64,000 nt of DNA, taken from Erinaceus europaeus (lineage: Eukaryota > Chordata > Mammalia > Eulipotyphla > Erinaceidae). A program made the position numbers and the translations under genes. This document shows positions 21,143 to 32,147 of the stretch, in pieces (position 1 is the stretch's first letter; the number at the start of each line of letters is the position of its first letter). Location: the NCBI RefSeq assembly GCF_950295315.1, contig NC_080171.1, positions 113,342,093-113,406,092 of the forward strand. Direction: 5' to 3'. A model generated the notes under the pieces. That model did not search any database. It saw only the letters and a program-made list of their open reading frames with translations, and was not told the DNA's origin.

Positions 21143-21990
21143 GATCTTTCCTGAATTCCAACCCCAACATGCATTTCTAATGCCCTGAAGTAACACAGTA
21201 GTAGCCTTTGGATAGGAACGTGTCAGCAGTTAGGCAGCAAAAGAGCCATTTTCCAGTCTGTGTGGTCTGTGCTGCCAGAAGCCGAGTGGGTACAGGGTTA
21301 CTCTGGTAACTCCGGAAACAAGAGTAAGTGGTTCAAGATGTGCATTTGTGTGTGCAGAGAAGAACACATACAGATTCCCTCGGAGGAGGTGGATTCTTAC
21401 CACCAGCTGTGTTGTAACCATACCTGGCCCCTTAACCTTGGCTTCTCATTTTCCTATGCCGAGATCCTTCACACACAAGCATCTGAGGATCTGGGACAGT
21501 GAAGCCCGTCTGTTTGACAGTCTACTACACTGTCCAACACTGGGGTGCTGGGCCACCACCCACAGTTCACATTCCTCTCTTTACTCTGCTTGAACTCCCC
21601 TGAGGAGATCTGACTGCACCCGTTGGTTCATAGTGTTACCCACTTTCTCTCTCTGGGGCCCACTTCCTGGGTCTTAGGTAGTGTTGTGACATGCTGGAAC
21701 GTTCTCCCGCTCTGGCACAAAAGAAAGCGCCTGCAGTTCACGGAGAGACACAGGAGCACATCCCCAGAGACACAGCCAGCATCCCCCTGTGTCCTCTTCT
21801 CTGCCTTTGCACTGAGCTGAGAAGCAACATTATTTCCAGTTGTAGGCAGGGCATGTCAGTCCAATGGTCTGTTGCTTGCATTTGCCTGAGAACTCTCTTG
21901 TGGCTTGCCAATCTCATTTAACAGGGCTTCCATGCACTCATTCTCACACTCTACATATACCACAAACCATTGCTTTATCTGCCATTACAA
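21143..21990. other. No gene or repeat recognised
   Basis: About 850 bases. Several 60-80-codon frames overlap in different registers, none with a domain. Confidence 0.4.
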
Positions 21991-22005
21991 TCTATTATAA
22001 TTTTT

Positions 22006-22145
22006 TAAAGATTTTATTTATTTATGAGAAAGATAGGAGGAGAAAGAACCAGACATCACTCTGGTACATGTGCTGCTGGGGATTGAACTCAGGACCTTAT
22101 GCTTGAGAGTCCAATGCTTTATCCACTGCGCCACCTCCTGGATCA
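22006..22145 (-). mobile_element. Type III SINE, exact boundaries
   Basis: Antisense near-consensus copy with a perfect 14-bp duplication, ctattataattttt, at 21992-22005 and 22146-22159. Confidence 0.9.
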
Positions 22146-22209
22146 CTATTATAATTTTTCCTAGGTAAATATTTTACTAGAATCCTCTATTCTACTCCTC
22201 CTCCTCCCT

Positions 22210-22327
22210 CTTTTTACTAAATCACTACTCATCGCTGGCTTATAGTGCTGCTGGGGACTGAACCCGGGACTTCAAAGCCTCAGTCATGAGAATCCTTTCT
22301 ATTACCATTATGTTATCTCCCCAGCCC
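22210..22327 (-). mobile_element. Type IV SINE, diverged
   Basis: Antisense aaatcactactcatcgctgg, gactgaacccgggacttcaa, taccattatgttatctcccc. Confidence 0.7.
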
Positions 22328-22938
22328 TAGAATCTACTTCTTTGATGCTTCCACAGTCCTCATCTATGTTATCTTAAGCCTAATGGACCTGAGCAATTCA
22401 TACACTAACACACTTATCTAGGACCACACCATGGAGACTTTGCTAACTGTCTTTGTGGCTAGAGGGTGATCTAAGCTAAGCCTGGCCCAAGGAGAGGAAT
22501 AATTGGAGTTAGAGCAGCCAGGAGAGATGTGGCTACTTAACTGCATGTGAAAAGGACATCCCAGCCGGGACCTGAGCACTGTAGGAAATGGTGGACCATA
22601 TGAAGCCCCTGCTGACCCTGCCCAGAATGCTTATAGGACAGCTAACCTGGGGGGGGAATTTGCGATGCTATCTGAGCTCATGGTTTGGGAAACTGGAAGA
22701 TGCAGATTCTAAGGGACAAATGAAGGTCTGTGAAAGAGAAGCAGAAGCTTGGGCCTCCCTCCTGGCTCTGCCCACACTCGGAAAGACAATCCATTCCCTT
22801 TTGTAGGAATAGAAATTTCCCTTCTTGCTTTCCAGGCTCTTTGATGGGTATAATTAAATCACCATAAAACAGATTTGCAGGAGGAAAATACATTTAATTT
22901 TGTACACCAAGGGGCCCTATAAAAGAAAGAGACACATA
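22328..22938. other. No gene or repeat recognised
   Basis: Unassigned sequence; short frames only. Confidence 0.4.
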
Positions 22939-23216
22939 GGGGGGCCAGGCGGTGGTTAAGCGCCTGGTTAAGCACTCACATTATAGTTTTCAAGGGCCCA
23001 GGTTCAAGCCCCCAGTCCCCACCTGCAGGAGGAAAGTTTCACAAGTTGTGAAGCAGGGCTGCAGGGGTCTCTCTGTCTCTCTCCCTCTCTAGCTCCTCCT
23101 CTATCTTCCCCTCCCTTCTCAATTTCTCTCTGTCTCTATTCAATGATAAATAAATAAAATTATTTAAAAAGGAAGGAAGAAAGAAAGGGAAGGAGGGAAG
23201 GAGGGAGGGAGGGAAA
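22939..23216 (+). mobile_element. Type II SINE with (GAAG)n tail
   Basis: Sense head gggggccaggcggtggttaa, full body, an AATAAATAAAA tail, then an expanded purine tail at 23171-23216. The flanks share aaagagacaca (about 22930 and 23214). Confidence 0.85.
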
Positions 23217-23219
23217 GAG

Positions 23220-23844
23220 ACACAAAGCCAGTCTAGCAATTGAAGTTTAAATGCTACACCCTGAGCCAAGGAGAAGGGGGCAAAGTCTGGGACTTCAAAA
23301 GAGAGGAAGATAATTCACAGGAAAATGGGAAAAACAATGTTTGATTAACAAATGTTTGTCTGCCACCCAAATCAATCTCTGGCAATCATTCACTTCTTGA
23401 TAGAGGCCCTCATTGAAATTCTTCCAGGCAATTAAAGGAGAGGCTTTTTAAACTTTCCCTGAGTCTGCTGGCTATAATCCAATGTCAAAAAAAAATAATA
23501 ATAATCTACATGCCTTCAGTAAACATGATCCCGTATCTCCACATTTTGGGAGAGCAGTGTTCTGGTCTACCCTTATAGTGTCCTACCTATTCCTTTGACT
23601 GCCTACTCGTTTCCTTCTCCTCTTCCTCCTCTCCCTCCTCCTTCTCTTCCTCCTCCTTCTTTTCTTCACAACCAAGAGTTCTAAACATTTGGTCCCTGGA
23701 TAAGACAAAAGACTGCATTCCTTTAACACCCCATTCCTGAAATAGAGAAAGCACACTAAGGCATAAGGATCTGGCTTTAAAGTTGATGGGTTTAAAGGAA
23801 TGACAAACTATTATCATCTAACACAAGTCACAAGAAAGAAAGAC
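23220..23844. other. Mostly unassigned, with a CCT-rich tract
   Basis: Contains a (CTTCCTC)-like pyrimidine tract at 23611-23666 and otherwise unique-looking sequence. Confidence 0.4.
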
Positions 23845-24021
23845 ATGCCTTTTATTTTTCATTTTACTCAACACAACAGAGAAATTGAGAGAGGAGGGGG
23901 AGAGAGACACCTGCAGACCCGCTCCAGCACTTGTGAGGCGTTTGCCCTGCAGGTGGGGAGCAGGGACCTCAAACCTGGATCCTTGCGCTTAGTACTTAAC
24001 TGATTGCACTACTGCCTGCCC
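23845..24021 (-). mobile_element. Type I/II SINE without the CAA tail
   Basis: Antisense gagaaattgagagaggaggg, cctgcagacccgctccagca, and head with cctcaaacctggatccttgc. Confidence 0.75.
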
Positions 24022-24053
24022 AGGAAGAAATGCGTTTTCCATGGCTGCTCCTT

Positions 24054-24055
<2 letters not shown>

Positions 24056-24092
<37 letters not shown>

Positions 24093-24100
24093 ACACACAC
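24056..24100. repeat. (CA)n microsatellite
   Basis: CA run with one T interruption. Confidence 0.95.
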
Positions 24101-24429
24101 AATGCATATACACAGAACACAGAAACCACTGCAGGGAAATGTGGATGAGACAGCGCTTACCTGACAGTAGGTGATGCATCTCAGCTCATTCATTCCCCTT
24201 CTCTTCTCACCCATTTTCTTTTGTCATTTCTGTGAGAGCTGGTGGTTGTTAATCTACTAAACCAATTCAGGGTGAATGAATGGTTGTGCCCCACAGACTT
24301 AAAAAACATTGTCTGATTATCCTTATTATTCACCCTCGGAGGGGAACAAAGTACCTCACGTTTTTCCCCAAAGGGAGAAAACAGGCTGACTGCCAAGGTG
24401 AGCATGACTGTTTGTCTGGAATTCATTTC

Positions 24430-24700
24430 TGTTTCTTTTTCTTTCTCCTGGGTTATCACTAGGGCACTACAAACCCACTGTTCCTGGGGGCTAGTTTTTT
24501 CCGTTTTGTTGGATAGGACAGAGAAATTGAGAGAGGAGGGGTAGATAGAGAGGAGAGAGAAAGACACCTGCAGACCTGCTTTACCAACTGTGAAGGGATC
24601 CCCCTGCAGGTGGGGAGCTAGGGGCTCAAACCCGGGTCCTTGCACGGGTCCTTGAACTTAGTTTCTGTGTGCGTTTAACTGGGTGCGCCACTGCCTGGAT
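24430..24700 (-). mobile_element. Type I/II SINE with 3' extension
   Basis: Antisense extension (tcctgggttatcactagggc), body and head ending gggtgcgccactgcctgg. Flanks ggaattcatttct and gcaattcatttct are a near-perfect duplication. Confidence 0.8.
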
Positions 24701-24715
24701 CTGCAATTCATTTCT

Positions 24716-25018
24716 CCACACAGAAGTTCAAACTGGCTGGCCTTTTGCCTGGCTATGAGTTCACAGCCTCTGTCAGTCTAGTTGCACAGGCTTCCTCGGG
24801 AGACCAAGAATTTACAGAATTATGTTTCTAACTTGGCAGAGTTGAAGAACAGTCCTGGCCATGAGCCCTCAGCCTGGGAATGTATAATCACCAATGTTGT
24901 GGACATTTAATTTTAATATTACCTTCCTTGGAAACTTTGTATGGGCTTAACTGTGTTCCTCCTAAAGCCAGGTCTTTGTTTCCTGACCCCTAGGACCTTA
25001 GAATGCCACTTTATTTAG
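24716..25018. other. No gene or repeat recognised
   Basis: Unassigned sequence between a SINE and the L1 composite. Confidence 0.4.
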
Positions 25019-25031
25019 AGGTAGGGTCTTT

Positions 25032-25612
25032 TTATTTTTTTAATAAAATGAAAATATTAACAAAACCATAGAATAAGAGGAGTACAAATCCATACAATTC
25101 CCACCCCCAGAGCTCCACATCCAATACCTTCCCTTGATAGCTTTCCTCTGGGAGCACGGACCCAGGATCATTCATTATGGGGTGCAGAAGGTGGAAGGTC
25201 TGGTTTCTGTAATTGCTTCCCCGTTGAGCATGGGCATTGACAGGTCCATCCATACTCTCAGCCTGTCTCTCTCTTTCCTTAATGGGGCAGGGCTCTGGGG
25301 AGGTGGGGCTCCAGGACACATTGGTGGGGTTGTCTGCCCAGGGAAGTCCAGTTGGCATCATGGTAGCATCTGGAACCTGGTAGACAGCTCCTCGGCTCAG
25401 GGTCTGGAATATACGTATCCTTTCTGTAACCTGCTCCAGCTTATATGCAATCTGCTGCTCTCCTCCTTGGTCTCCTTGACTCCTGCTGTGTGTTCTCTCA
25501 ACCACTGACCTGCAAATCCTGCCCTCACTCTATATTCCCAGCGCTTAAGCCACTACTTTGTAGAGAGAAAGTCGGGAGTTATAGTCACACTGCCATCTTG
25601 GCTCTGCCCCTC
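25032..25612 (-). mobile_element. Complete L1-derived composite element, 581 bp
   Basis: Flanked by a perfect 13-bp duplication, aggtagggtcttt, at 25019-25031 and 25613-25625. On the minus strand it begins gaggggcagagccaagatgg. The core CAAGATGGC is the YY1-type motif found at the 5' end of many mammalian L1s. It ends with an L1-like 3' UTR (gggggtgggaattgtatgg) and A-rich tail. No ORF1 or ORF2 lies between. It therefore looks like an L1 5' end joined to an L1 3' end: a short, non-autonomous unit. Related copies are at 15697, 26640, 34923, 46605 and 50870. The 157-codon antisense frame here is not an L1 protein. Confidence 0.75.
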
Positions 25613-25709
25613 AGGTAGGGTCTTTAAAGAGGTGTTTAAATTAAAATGAGATCATTGGGGTAGGTCATAATCCAACAAGACTGGTGTTTTTGTTACCAGA
25701 GGAGATTAG

Positions 25710-25711
<2 letters not shown>

Positions 25712-25762
<51 letters not shown>
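25712..25762. repeat. (CA)n microsatellite
   Basis: Pure CA run of about 25 units. Confidence 0.95.
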
Positions 25763-25763
<1 letters not shown>

Positions 25764-25794
25764 ATGTAAGGCCATAGGGAGAAGAAAGTGTTAC

Positions 25795-25930
25795 ATACTA
25801 AGGAGAGAGGCATCAAGAAAAAAATAAATTAAATAACATTGAAAAGAAGGAAGGAAGGCAGAGAAAGAAAGAGAAAAAAAGAAAGGAAGGAATAAATAAA
25901 TTAGGAAAGAAACAAAGAAAAAAAAAAGCA
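25795..25930. repeat. A/G-rich tract
   Basis: Loose (GAAA/GGAA)n sequence; no SINE head can be attached to it. Confidence 0.7.
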
Positions 25931-26624
25931 TCAGACTTCCAGTCACCAGGACTATGAAAGGGTATTGTTTAAGCCACGTGGGCTGTAGTGCTTGTGCAGT
26001 CAAAACCTTCCCCAGGATTTTCCAAGAACTTAGAAATTCTTCGCTCTCCCTCTTTTCAGGCAGAGATGGCCTGATGTCCTCTCCTAGTTGCTTGATCCAC
26101 ACCCAGACGCTCATGGAAGCAGCTCTGTGATGTTACTTCTCACCTACTTGGAGTCCTGCCATCACTTTTGCTCCCTGCTCCCCCTCATGTTACTCCTGTC
26201 TGACACCCCTCTGCCCAGCTAGTCATCTCTTGCTCTGCTCCAGCCCACCAGTCTTTTGTTAAAGTCATGACCGCAACTCCATGGAGTGGCTGCTTCCCAT
26301 ATGTGGAAAGACTTCCAACATGCCCATCCTGACTGCTGGCTGACATCCTCACTGCTTATTTCTCTGAGGACGAGTAATCCAGAAGAGAGCTCCAAGTTCC
26401 CACGTCCAGAGAACAACGTAACCTCTCACTCTCTTGGGCCGCATCACCAGTTACCAAGTTTTCTCTTTTGGTACCTTCTGTGCTGCCAGTCAGGGTGTCT
26501 CCTCTTGTACGTGCCAGGTCTGAACTCTCATCCAACAGTCACAGTCGTCCATCCCCTCCCTCCCCACCAGTTGCTGGCTTCCTCCTTGCCGCAGGAAGCA
26601 TGCCACATCACCTATTTGGACACC
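25931..26624. other. No gene or repeat recognised
   Basis: Pyrimidine-rich, C-rich sequence; possibly an old repeat that I cannot name. Confidence 0.35.
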
Positions 26625-26639
26625 CTTGCCATCATTCCT

Positions 26640-27239
26640 TTTTAAAATTATTATTAATAATTTAATATTGATTTACAAAATTACATGTCAACAATGGTAT
26701 TTATTTCACACCATTCCCACCACCAGAGTTCTGAATCTTCAGGTCTCCCCACTGCCATCCACCACAGTTCCCCTAAGGTTGTAGACATGGGCCAACCATC
26801 ATCTCTACAACTGTTTACATTTGTACATAATTGCCCCCTTTCTCTCCCAGGCCCAGTCCTATCTTCCCCTCCAAGCCACTCATGACACCATTACTACCTC
26901 CAGATGTCCCTCTCCTTTTCCTCCTCTCTCTCCAGTTGCTGATGGAGCTGGGGTTCAGAGCCCTCTTATCTTCTTCCTCCTATCACTTCTTCCCCACTGG
27001 GAGTCTGGATCAAGGTTGTTTTGGGGGAGAAGAATGTAGGAGTTCTGGCTTCTGTAATTGCTTCTCCACTGAACATGGACGTTGGCAGGTGGATCCATAC
27101 CCCCAGCCTGTTTCTGTCTTCCCCTAGTTGGGCAGGGCTCTGGAGAGGTGAGGTTCTAGGACACTCCGGTGAGGTTGTCTACCCAGAGAAGTCAGGCTGG
27201 AATCATGGTAGCATCTGCAACTTGGTGTCTGGAATGTGT
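26640..27239 (-). mobile_element. L1-derived composite, variant with longer 3' end
   Basis: Flanked by a perfect 15-bp duplication, cttgccatcattcct, at 26625-26639 and 27240-27254. On the minus strand it starts inside the composite core (ttccagacaccaagttgcag) and shares gcaattacagaagccaga with the other copies. It then has about 300 bases of different 3' sequence ending in the older L1 terminus (agaactctggtggtgggaat). Confidence 0.75.
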
Positions 27240-27254
27240 CTTGCCATCATTCCT

Positions 27255-28065
27255 ACCTGGCTTTCACCCACTGATCATTCATATTCACCAGTCAGTCCCT
27301 ATGGTCAAGTTCCTCCTCTGTACTGACCATCAGAACTCTTTCCTCTTGGCCTGTGGACACCCTCATTCTTGGTCCTCTTTATCCTGTCCAGTCTCTATCA
27401 GGTACTCTGGGACTCAATGTCTACTGTTCTCCACCTTCTCTTGTCCCTAGGTGAGCTCGTTTGAGGCTCCCTACCTCCTTGTGACCACCCACACTTTTTA
27501 GTCAGATGCCTCTCTGCTTCAGTTCATAGCAGTGCTCTCACTATCTGGCCAGCTGATACATGCCCCAAACCTAACTTTCCCAAAAAGCAAGTCCAGGTCT
27601 TTGATGTCACCCTGCCAGACACCTTGAAATGGCCTACACAGGCTCCTCATACTCAGCGGATGTCTTCTCCATCTTTCCAGAAGCTGAACAACAAATATTG
27701 GAGTTTCCTCTTCCTCAGAACACCCACCTCCACCCCCAACTGCATCAGAAAGTCTCACTCTCTCCACCTTCAAATACACTGGAATTCTGGACCTGACTCC
27801 CCAACCTACCAAGCCACCACTTATTCCCAGCCACTGTGTGCACTTTGCTCACTGCCAGCCCTGAGAGTGGCCATAAGCACTCATGTCCGATGTCTTCAGT
27901 CTCAAATCTGTGCCGTGAAGTTGTTGCCTCATCATCAGAAGGAAAGCCCCTGGGAGCAGCCCTGCTGACTGGTTGCTGTTTCTCCATGTTCAGAGATATG
28001 CTTGGCATGTCAATAGGTGTTTTTTTTTTCAAAAAAAATAAATAAAGTAAGTAAGCTCTGATTCC
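27255..28065. other. No gene recognised; possibly an old repeat
   Basis: C/T-rich stretch with 95-114-codon frames on both strands. They overlap, lack domains and begin in sequence resembling worn LINE DNA, so I do not call them genes. Confidence 0.35.
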
Positions 28066-28073
28066 ACCCTTCT

Positions 28074-28361
28074 TCTTTTTTAAAAATATTTATTTATTCC
28101 CTTTTGTTACCCTTGTTGTTTTATTGTTGTAGTTATTATTGTTGTTTTGATGCTCTTGTTGTTGGATAGGACAGAGAGAAATGGAGAGAGGAGGGGAAGA
28201 CAGAGAGAGGGAGAGAAAGACAGACACCTGCAGACCTGCTTCACCGCCTGTGAAGTGACTCCCCTGCAAGTGGGGAGCCGGGGGCTCGAACCAGGATCCT
28301 TACGCTGGTCCTTGCGCTTGGCGCCACCTGCGCTTAACCCGCTGCACTACCGCCGGCTCCC
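28074..28361 (-). mobile_element. Type I SINE
   Basis: Antisense, near consensus, ending gcactaccgccggctccc. The flanks share cccttcttcttttttaaa with a 1-base difference. Confidence 0.85.
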
Positions 28362-28372
28362 CCTTCCTTCTT

Positions 28373-28498
28373 TTTTAAAGTATCTTTCTTTGATAGACAA
28401 CCAGAAGTAGAAAGGGAAGGGGGAGATAGAGGAGAAAGAGAGACTCCAACAGCACAGCTTTACCACTTACAAAGCTTTCCTCCTGCAAGTGGGGACCC
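28373..28498 (-). mobile_element. Type II SINE, head missing
   Basis: Antisense agacaaccagaagtagaaag to gcaagtggggaccc. The tRNA head is lost. Confidence 0.65.
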
Positions 28499-28924
28499 AT
28501 CCTTCCTTCCTGATCTGTGATCTGCAAAGCCTAAACAGATTTTGATTGGTTTCTTTGTTACACAACAACAGCGACGATTACGATAATAACCATCAGCTTG
28601 CTGACCCATGTCCTCGGCCCTGGTCTGAAAGCCTTGGTCTCCCTTTCAGCTTCTCACTCCTAAGGATGGGTTCATTTAGCTGCACATATTTTCTGGTTTG
28701 ACATTTAAGCTTCCATATTCTTTCTTTTTTTTTCCTGATTAATTTTCCTTTCTTGCATTTTTACGTATTAAGAGAAGGAAATAGTATCTGGAGGATTCCA
28801 TGCCCATCTTAACCAATGGTTTCTATCCTAGCTGATGCAATTAGTCATACGTAAAATACAATCAGATGAGACAAATTAAGTGAAAGTATTCAGTGAACCA
28901 TACAAGCTCAGATAAATGTTGGCG
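28499..28924. other. Repeat-free stretch, no gene recognised
   Basis: AT-rich sequence with gatgcaattagtcatacg and other homeodomain-like cores. No transposon signature. Confidence 0.35.
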
Positions 28925-29188
28925 TTATTGTGGTAGCGCAGCGGGTTAAGTGCATGTGGCACTAAGTGCAGGGACTGGTGTAAGGATCCTAGTTCGAGCC
29001 CTGACTCCTCACCTGCAGGGGAGTCGCTTCAGGCAGTGAAGCAGGTCTGCAGGTGTCTTTCGCCCTCTCTGTCTTCCTCTCCTCTTTCCATTTCTCTCTG
29101 TCCTATCCAACAACAACAATAATAACTGCAACAATAAAACAACAAGGGCAACAAAAGGAAATAAATAAATAAGTAAATATTTTTTTAA
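28925..29188 (+). mobile_element. Type I SINE
   Basis: Sense copy: ggtagcgcagcgggttaagt, cctagttcgagccctgactc, gcaggtctgcaggtgtcttt, CAA-rich stretch and an (AAAT)n tail. Confidence 0.9.
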
Positions 29189-29309
29189 AATAGAGAACCA
29201 AATAATTCTTTTCTAAGTTTTCCCATCTCCCATGCTGTTTGTTTTTACAGTGGCTCTCTGCTTTGTCTGTAGCTAGGAGATCTCTAAAAAAAAGAAATCT
29301 CATTCTGAT

Positions 29310-29398
29310 GGGTGGGGGGGATAGATAGCATATTTGGTTATGCAAAGAGACTCGAATGCCTAAGGACTGAAAATATAAAAAGGGTTAAAAAAAAAAGA
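29310..29398 (+). mobile_element. Type IV SINE, 3' part degraded
   Basis: Sense gatagatagcatatttggtt, tatgcaaagagactcgaatg, then a degraded, A-rich end. Confidence 0.65.
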
Positions 29399-29399
29399 C

Positions 29400-29831
29400 T
29401 GTGTAGAAGGACTGAGTGTGGTCCAAGGTTTGAGATGGTGCAGGTGCTTATTAGAGTGGTGCAGGCTGGCCTTCACCAGGTGAGCAAGTGATAACAAAGC
29501 AGAGACCATGAAGGTCAGGCTGAACTTTCTTGAGTGGACAGCAGATAAGTAAAGTTGAAAGTCTAAGAAATGTTTTATAGAATGTGCCTAATTATGTCTA
29601 TAGCTAATTGCCGTGTGCTGCTTTGTGTTTCTTGCCTGCTGGCTGACAATAACTGCTTTTGTAACCCTGTTTGCTTTTGCATTTGCAGAAAAGGTATATA
29701 GACTGAAACTAAACTCAATTCAGGGCCCAGAGATTCTCAGAGCTGATCTGAACTCCTGGCCCACACATAAGAACTCTTTCTTCACCCACACTGGCTCCAG
29801 GCATCTGGATTATTAATAGATTACCGTAACA
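29400..29831 (+). mobile_element. LTR-like element
   Basis: TGTGTAG...GTAACA ends, with a TATA-like ggtatatagac near 29692 in the right place for a U3/R border. There is no canonical AATAAA, no duplication and no second copy in the window, so this remains a candidate. Confidence 0.4.
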
Positions 29832-30160
29832 GTCAGGAGAAGCCTTTTAGAGACGCATCAGCTCATGGCTCTTTCAATCCACTGTAGATAAGTCCTGGAG
29901 AACACTGCAAGATTCCCATCAGTTGCCTGCGGTCCCCAGTTCATGTTGATCAAATGCAAGTGACATCAGGGCCTCCTTTCAAGGTCTCTATTATGGACTT
30001 GAATGACGTCTTCAGTAGCGTTGCTTTTCAAGAAAGCTGCTTGCTAGCAGCTCATCATAAATGTATATACAGAAATGGTGCTGAACTCTCTTGAGGGCAT
30101 AAATCCACAGGGAACCAGTATATGATTGGACACATGATACATTTTTGAATGATAATCACT
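29832..30160. other. No gene or repeat recognised
   Basis: Unassigned, unique-looking sequence. Confidence 0.4.
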
Positions 30161-30162
30161 GC

Positions 30163-30280
30163 TTGCCAGTGAGATGACTCAGCACATAGAATGCAGAACT
30201 CGCATGTATGAGGCTGCAGCTTTGATCCCTAGCACTAAATATGCCACCCTCACTTCCACAGAATAAATAATTTTATCTTA
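30163..30280 (+). mobile_element. Type V tRNA-like SINE
   Basis: Sense gtgagatgactcagcacata (box A-like), ctttgatccctagcac (box B-like) and an AATAAATAA tail. Confidence 0.55.
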
Positions 30281-30283
30281 TTT

Positions 30284-30548
30284 AACTGCCACCAGGGTTA
30301 TTGCTAAGGCTCAGGGCCAGCACTTGAATCCACTGCTCCTGGTAGCCATTTATTTATTTTTTGGATGGGACAAAGAGAATTTGAGAGGGAAGGGGGAAAC
30401 AGAGAGGGAGAAAGAAAGAGAGACCTGCAGGCCTGCTTCACCACTCATAAAGCTTCCCCTCTGCAGGTCGAGAGCAAGGACTCAAACCCAGGTTATTGAA
30501 CATGGTAATGTTTGTACACTTAACCAAGCACACCATCACCTCACCCCT
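30284..30548 (-). mobile_element. Type II SINE with 3' extension
   Basis: Antisense gccaccagggttattgctaa, body, gcctgcttcaccactcataa and a head with cacttaaccaagcacacca. Confidence 0.8.
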
Positions 30549-30838
30549 AAACTTTATTATTTTAGGTTTCACACAGTTTCACACTTAAGTGTGTGTATGT
30601 TCAACTCACTGGGTCTGCCACCAAACTACCTGTGCCCCTGACTTCTCATAACCACTATAATCCTTTTTGGCAAAAACTATGAGACATTTTGGTAGGTTGT
30701 TTTTTTTTTTTTTTGCTGGTGCATTTATTTTAATTATCTAAACATAGAATGAAACTTCTTTTATTTCTTTACTTATAAACTTAGCATTATCACCTCCAAA
30801 TCCACTCACTTTGTTTTAAGCAGTACAATATCATCTTT
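30549..30838. other. Unassigned, with a poly(T) run
   Basis: Contains a T16 run at 30699-30714. Nothing else recognised. Confidence 0.4.
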
Positions 30839-30839
30839 T

Positions 30840-30996
30840 TAAAAAAAAATTTTTTTTTTATTTATTAGTGAGAAAGATAGGGGGAGAGAGAGAAAGAACC
30901 AGACATCACTCTGGTACATGTGCTGCTGGGGATTGAACTCAGGACCTCATGCTTGAGAGTCCAATGCTTTGTCCACTGCACCACCTCTTGGACCAC
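30840..30996 (-). mobile_element. Type III SINE, near consensus
   Basis: Antisense copy from a T-rich tail through cactctggtacatgtgctgc to ccaatgctttgtccactgca. Confidence 0.85.
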
Positions 30997-31090
30997 TCTT
31001 TTTTTTAAAGGTAGAGTAGTAGTCTGCGATGGACCGCTACAGTGGAAGAGCATCAGGAAGGATCAGGGAACTCTAAAGGCTACCACCAGG

Positions 31091-31500
31091 TGGGTCAGGA
31101 GTCGGCGCAGGGGAGAATAGAATACACCACACTCTTTTGGAGGGTGAATCTGAACGCAATTTTTATTTAGCAAGTGAGAGTTTATATATCCTTCAGTCTT
31201 ACATAAACAATATCTGGAACAAAGCTCATTTCTTGATTAGATGGCCTTGCAGTTTTACACAGAAATGTCGTACTTCATGGGGTGATGCATTTCTGAGTAA
31301 TAGGCTTAGCAGATAGTATTTTACCTACAGTTTGAACATATTTCATAAGAGGAGGTGAGTAAGTATTATTAAGAATTTTTCATAAAACTTTATGTATTTG
31401 ATGACCCATAACTTCGTCCACCTCATTTCCTGTTCATCTGTATCTAATCTGGGAACAGGGGCTGTTCATCCCCGATTACATGGCATCATTACCATGTACA
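31091..31500 (-). mobile_element. Solo LTR, antisense
   Basis: On the minus strand: TGTACATGG at the start, gatatataaactc (TATA), gctaaataaaaattgcg (polyadenylation region) and CTGACCCA at the end. Its start coincides with the target of the Vingi insertion at 31505. It lacks the motif set of the 3274 family. Confidence 0.6.
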
Positions 31501-31504
31501 TAAT

Positions 31505-32129
31505 TCTTCTTCTAGCGTTTGCCCTTCTTCCGTAGCCAGTCAACAGCATCAGGTTGAGCCTGATGTAAAGTTTCGAGACCTCCTTTGAATCTGGAGAGGT
31601 GGCAGTCGTTGACTATGTGGGTCATAGTCTGTCTGGAGCCGCAGGGGCAGTTCGGGTCGTCTCTGGCTCCCCAGCGATGGAACATAGCAGCGCACCGGCC
31701 ATGGCCTGTTCGATAGCGATTGAGGAGGGCCCAATCATAACGTGCTAGGTCAAAGCCGGGTTGATGCTTGCAGGGGTCTGTGATGAGGTGTTTGTTCTTG
31801 ACCTCAGCTGACTGCCAACTCTGTTTCCAAGAGTCTGGAACAGAGAAGTTCAGTGTAGGCGTAGGGGACCAGATTGGGTGACGAGACGTCAAGCATTGGA
31901 CAGGGTGGGCGAAGATATCCGCGTATATTGGCAGGTCCGGTCGAGCGTAGACGTGGGAAATGAACTTAGATGATGCCACATCCCGACGAATATCTGGCGG
32001 GGCGATGTTGCTAAGAACTGGCAGCCATGGAACCGGGGTGGAACGGATGGTTCCAGAAATTATCCTCATGGAGGAGTATAATTTGGAATCGACCAAGTGG
32101 ACATGGGGGCTACGGAACCATACTGGGGC
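31505..32129 (-). mobile_element. Vingi-clade LINE, 5' truncated, exact boundaries
   Basis: A 625-bp insertion flanked by a perfect 10-bp duplication, tgtacataat, at 31495-31504 and 32130-32139. On the minus strand it ends aaacgctagaagaag, so the tail is GAA repeats, not poly(A). Only the last third of the LINE is present. Severe 5' truncation plus a duplication is the mark of target-primed reverse transcription. Confidence 0.9.
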
Positions 32130-32147
32130 TGTACATAATGAAAACAA
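31512..32147 (-). pseudogene. C-terminal fragment of Vingi-like reverse transcriptase protein
   Basis: 211-codon frame. The first six codons (MFSLCT) come from flanking DNA beyond the insertion boundary at 32129; the other 205 are the C-terminus of the LINE protein. It retains the Cys motif CPCGSRQTMTHIVNDC (C-x-C-x7-H-x4-C) and ends LRKKGKR. It differs from the copy at 60975 by about 8 residues in 205, so both inserted recently. The reverse transcriptase motifs and endonuclease are absent, so it cannot act by itself. Confidence 0.85.

Noticed and set aside
27519..28045. Overlapping frames of 69-114 codons on both strands, possible exon
   Set aside because: Frames on both strands, no domain and no convincing splice signals; the sequence looks like worn repeat.
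28925..29000. Functional host tRNA gene (and similar SINE heads elsewhere)
   Set aside because: Box A and B are present, but the heads continue into a conserved SINE body and cannot form a complete acceptor stem.
29400..29831. Firm LTR call
   Set aside because: Ends and TATA fit, but there is no TSD, no AATAAA and no second copy; kept only as a low-confidence candidate.
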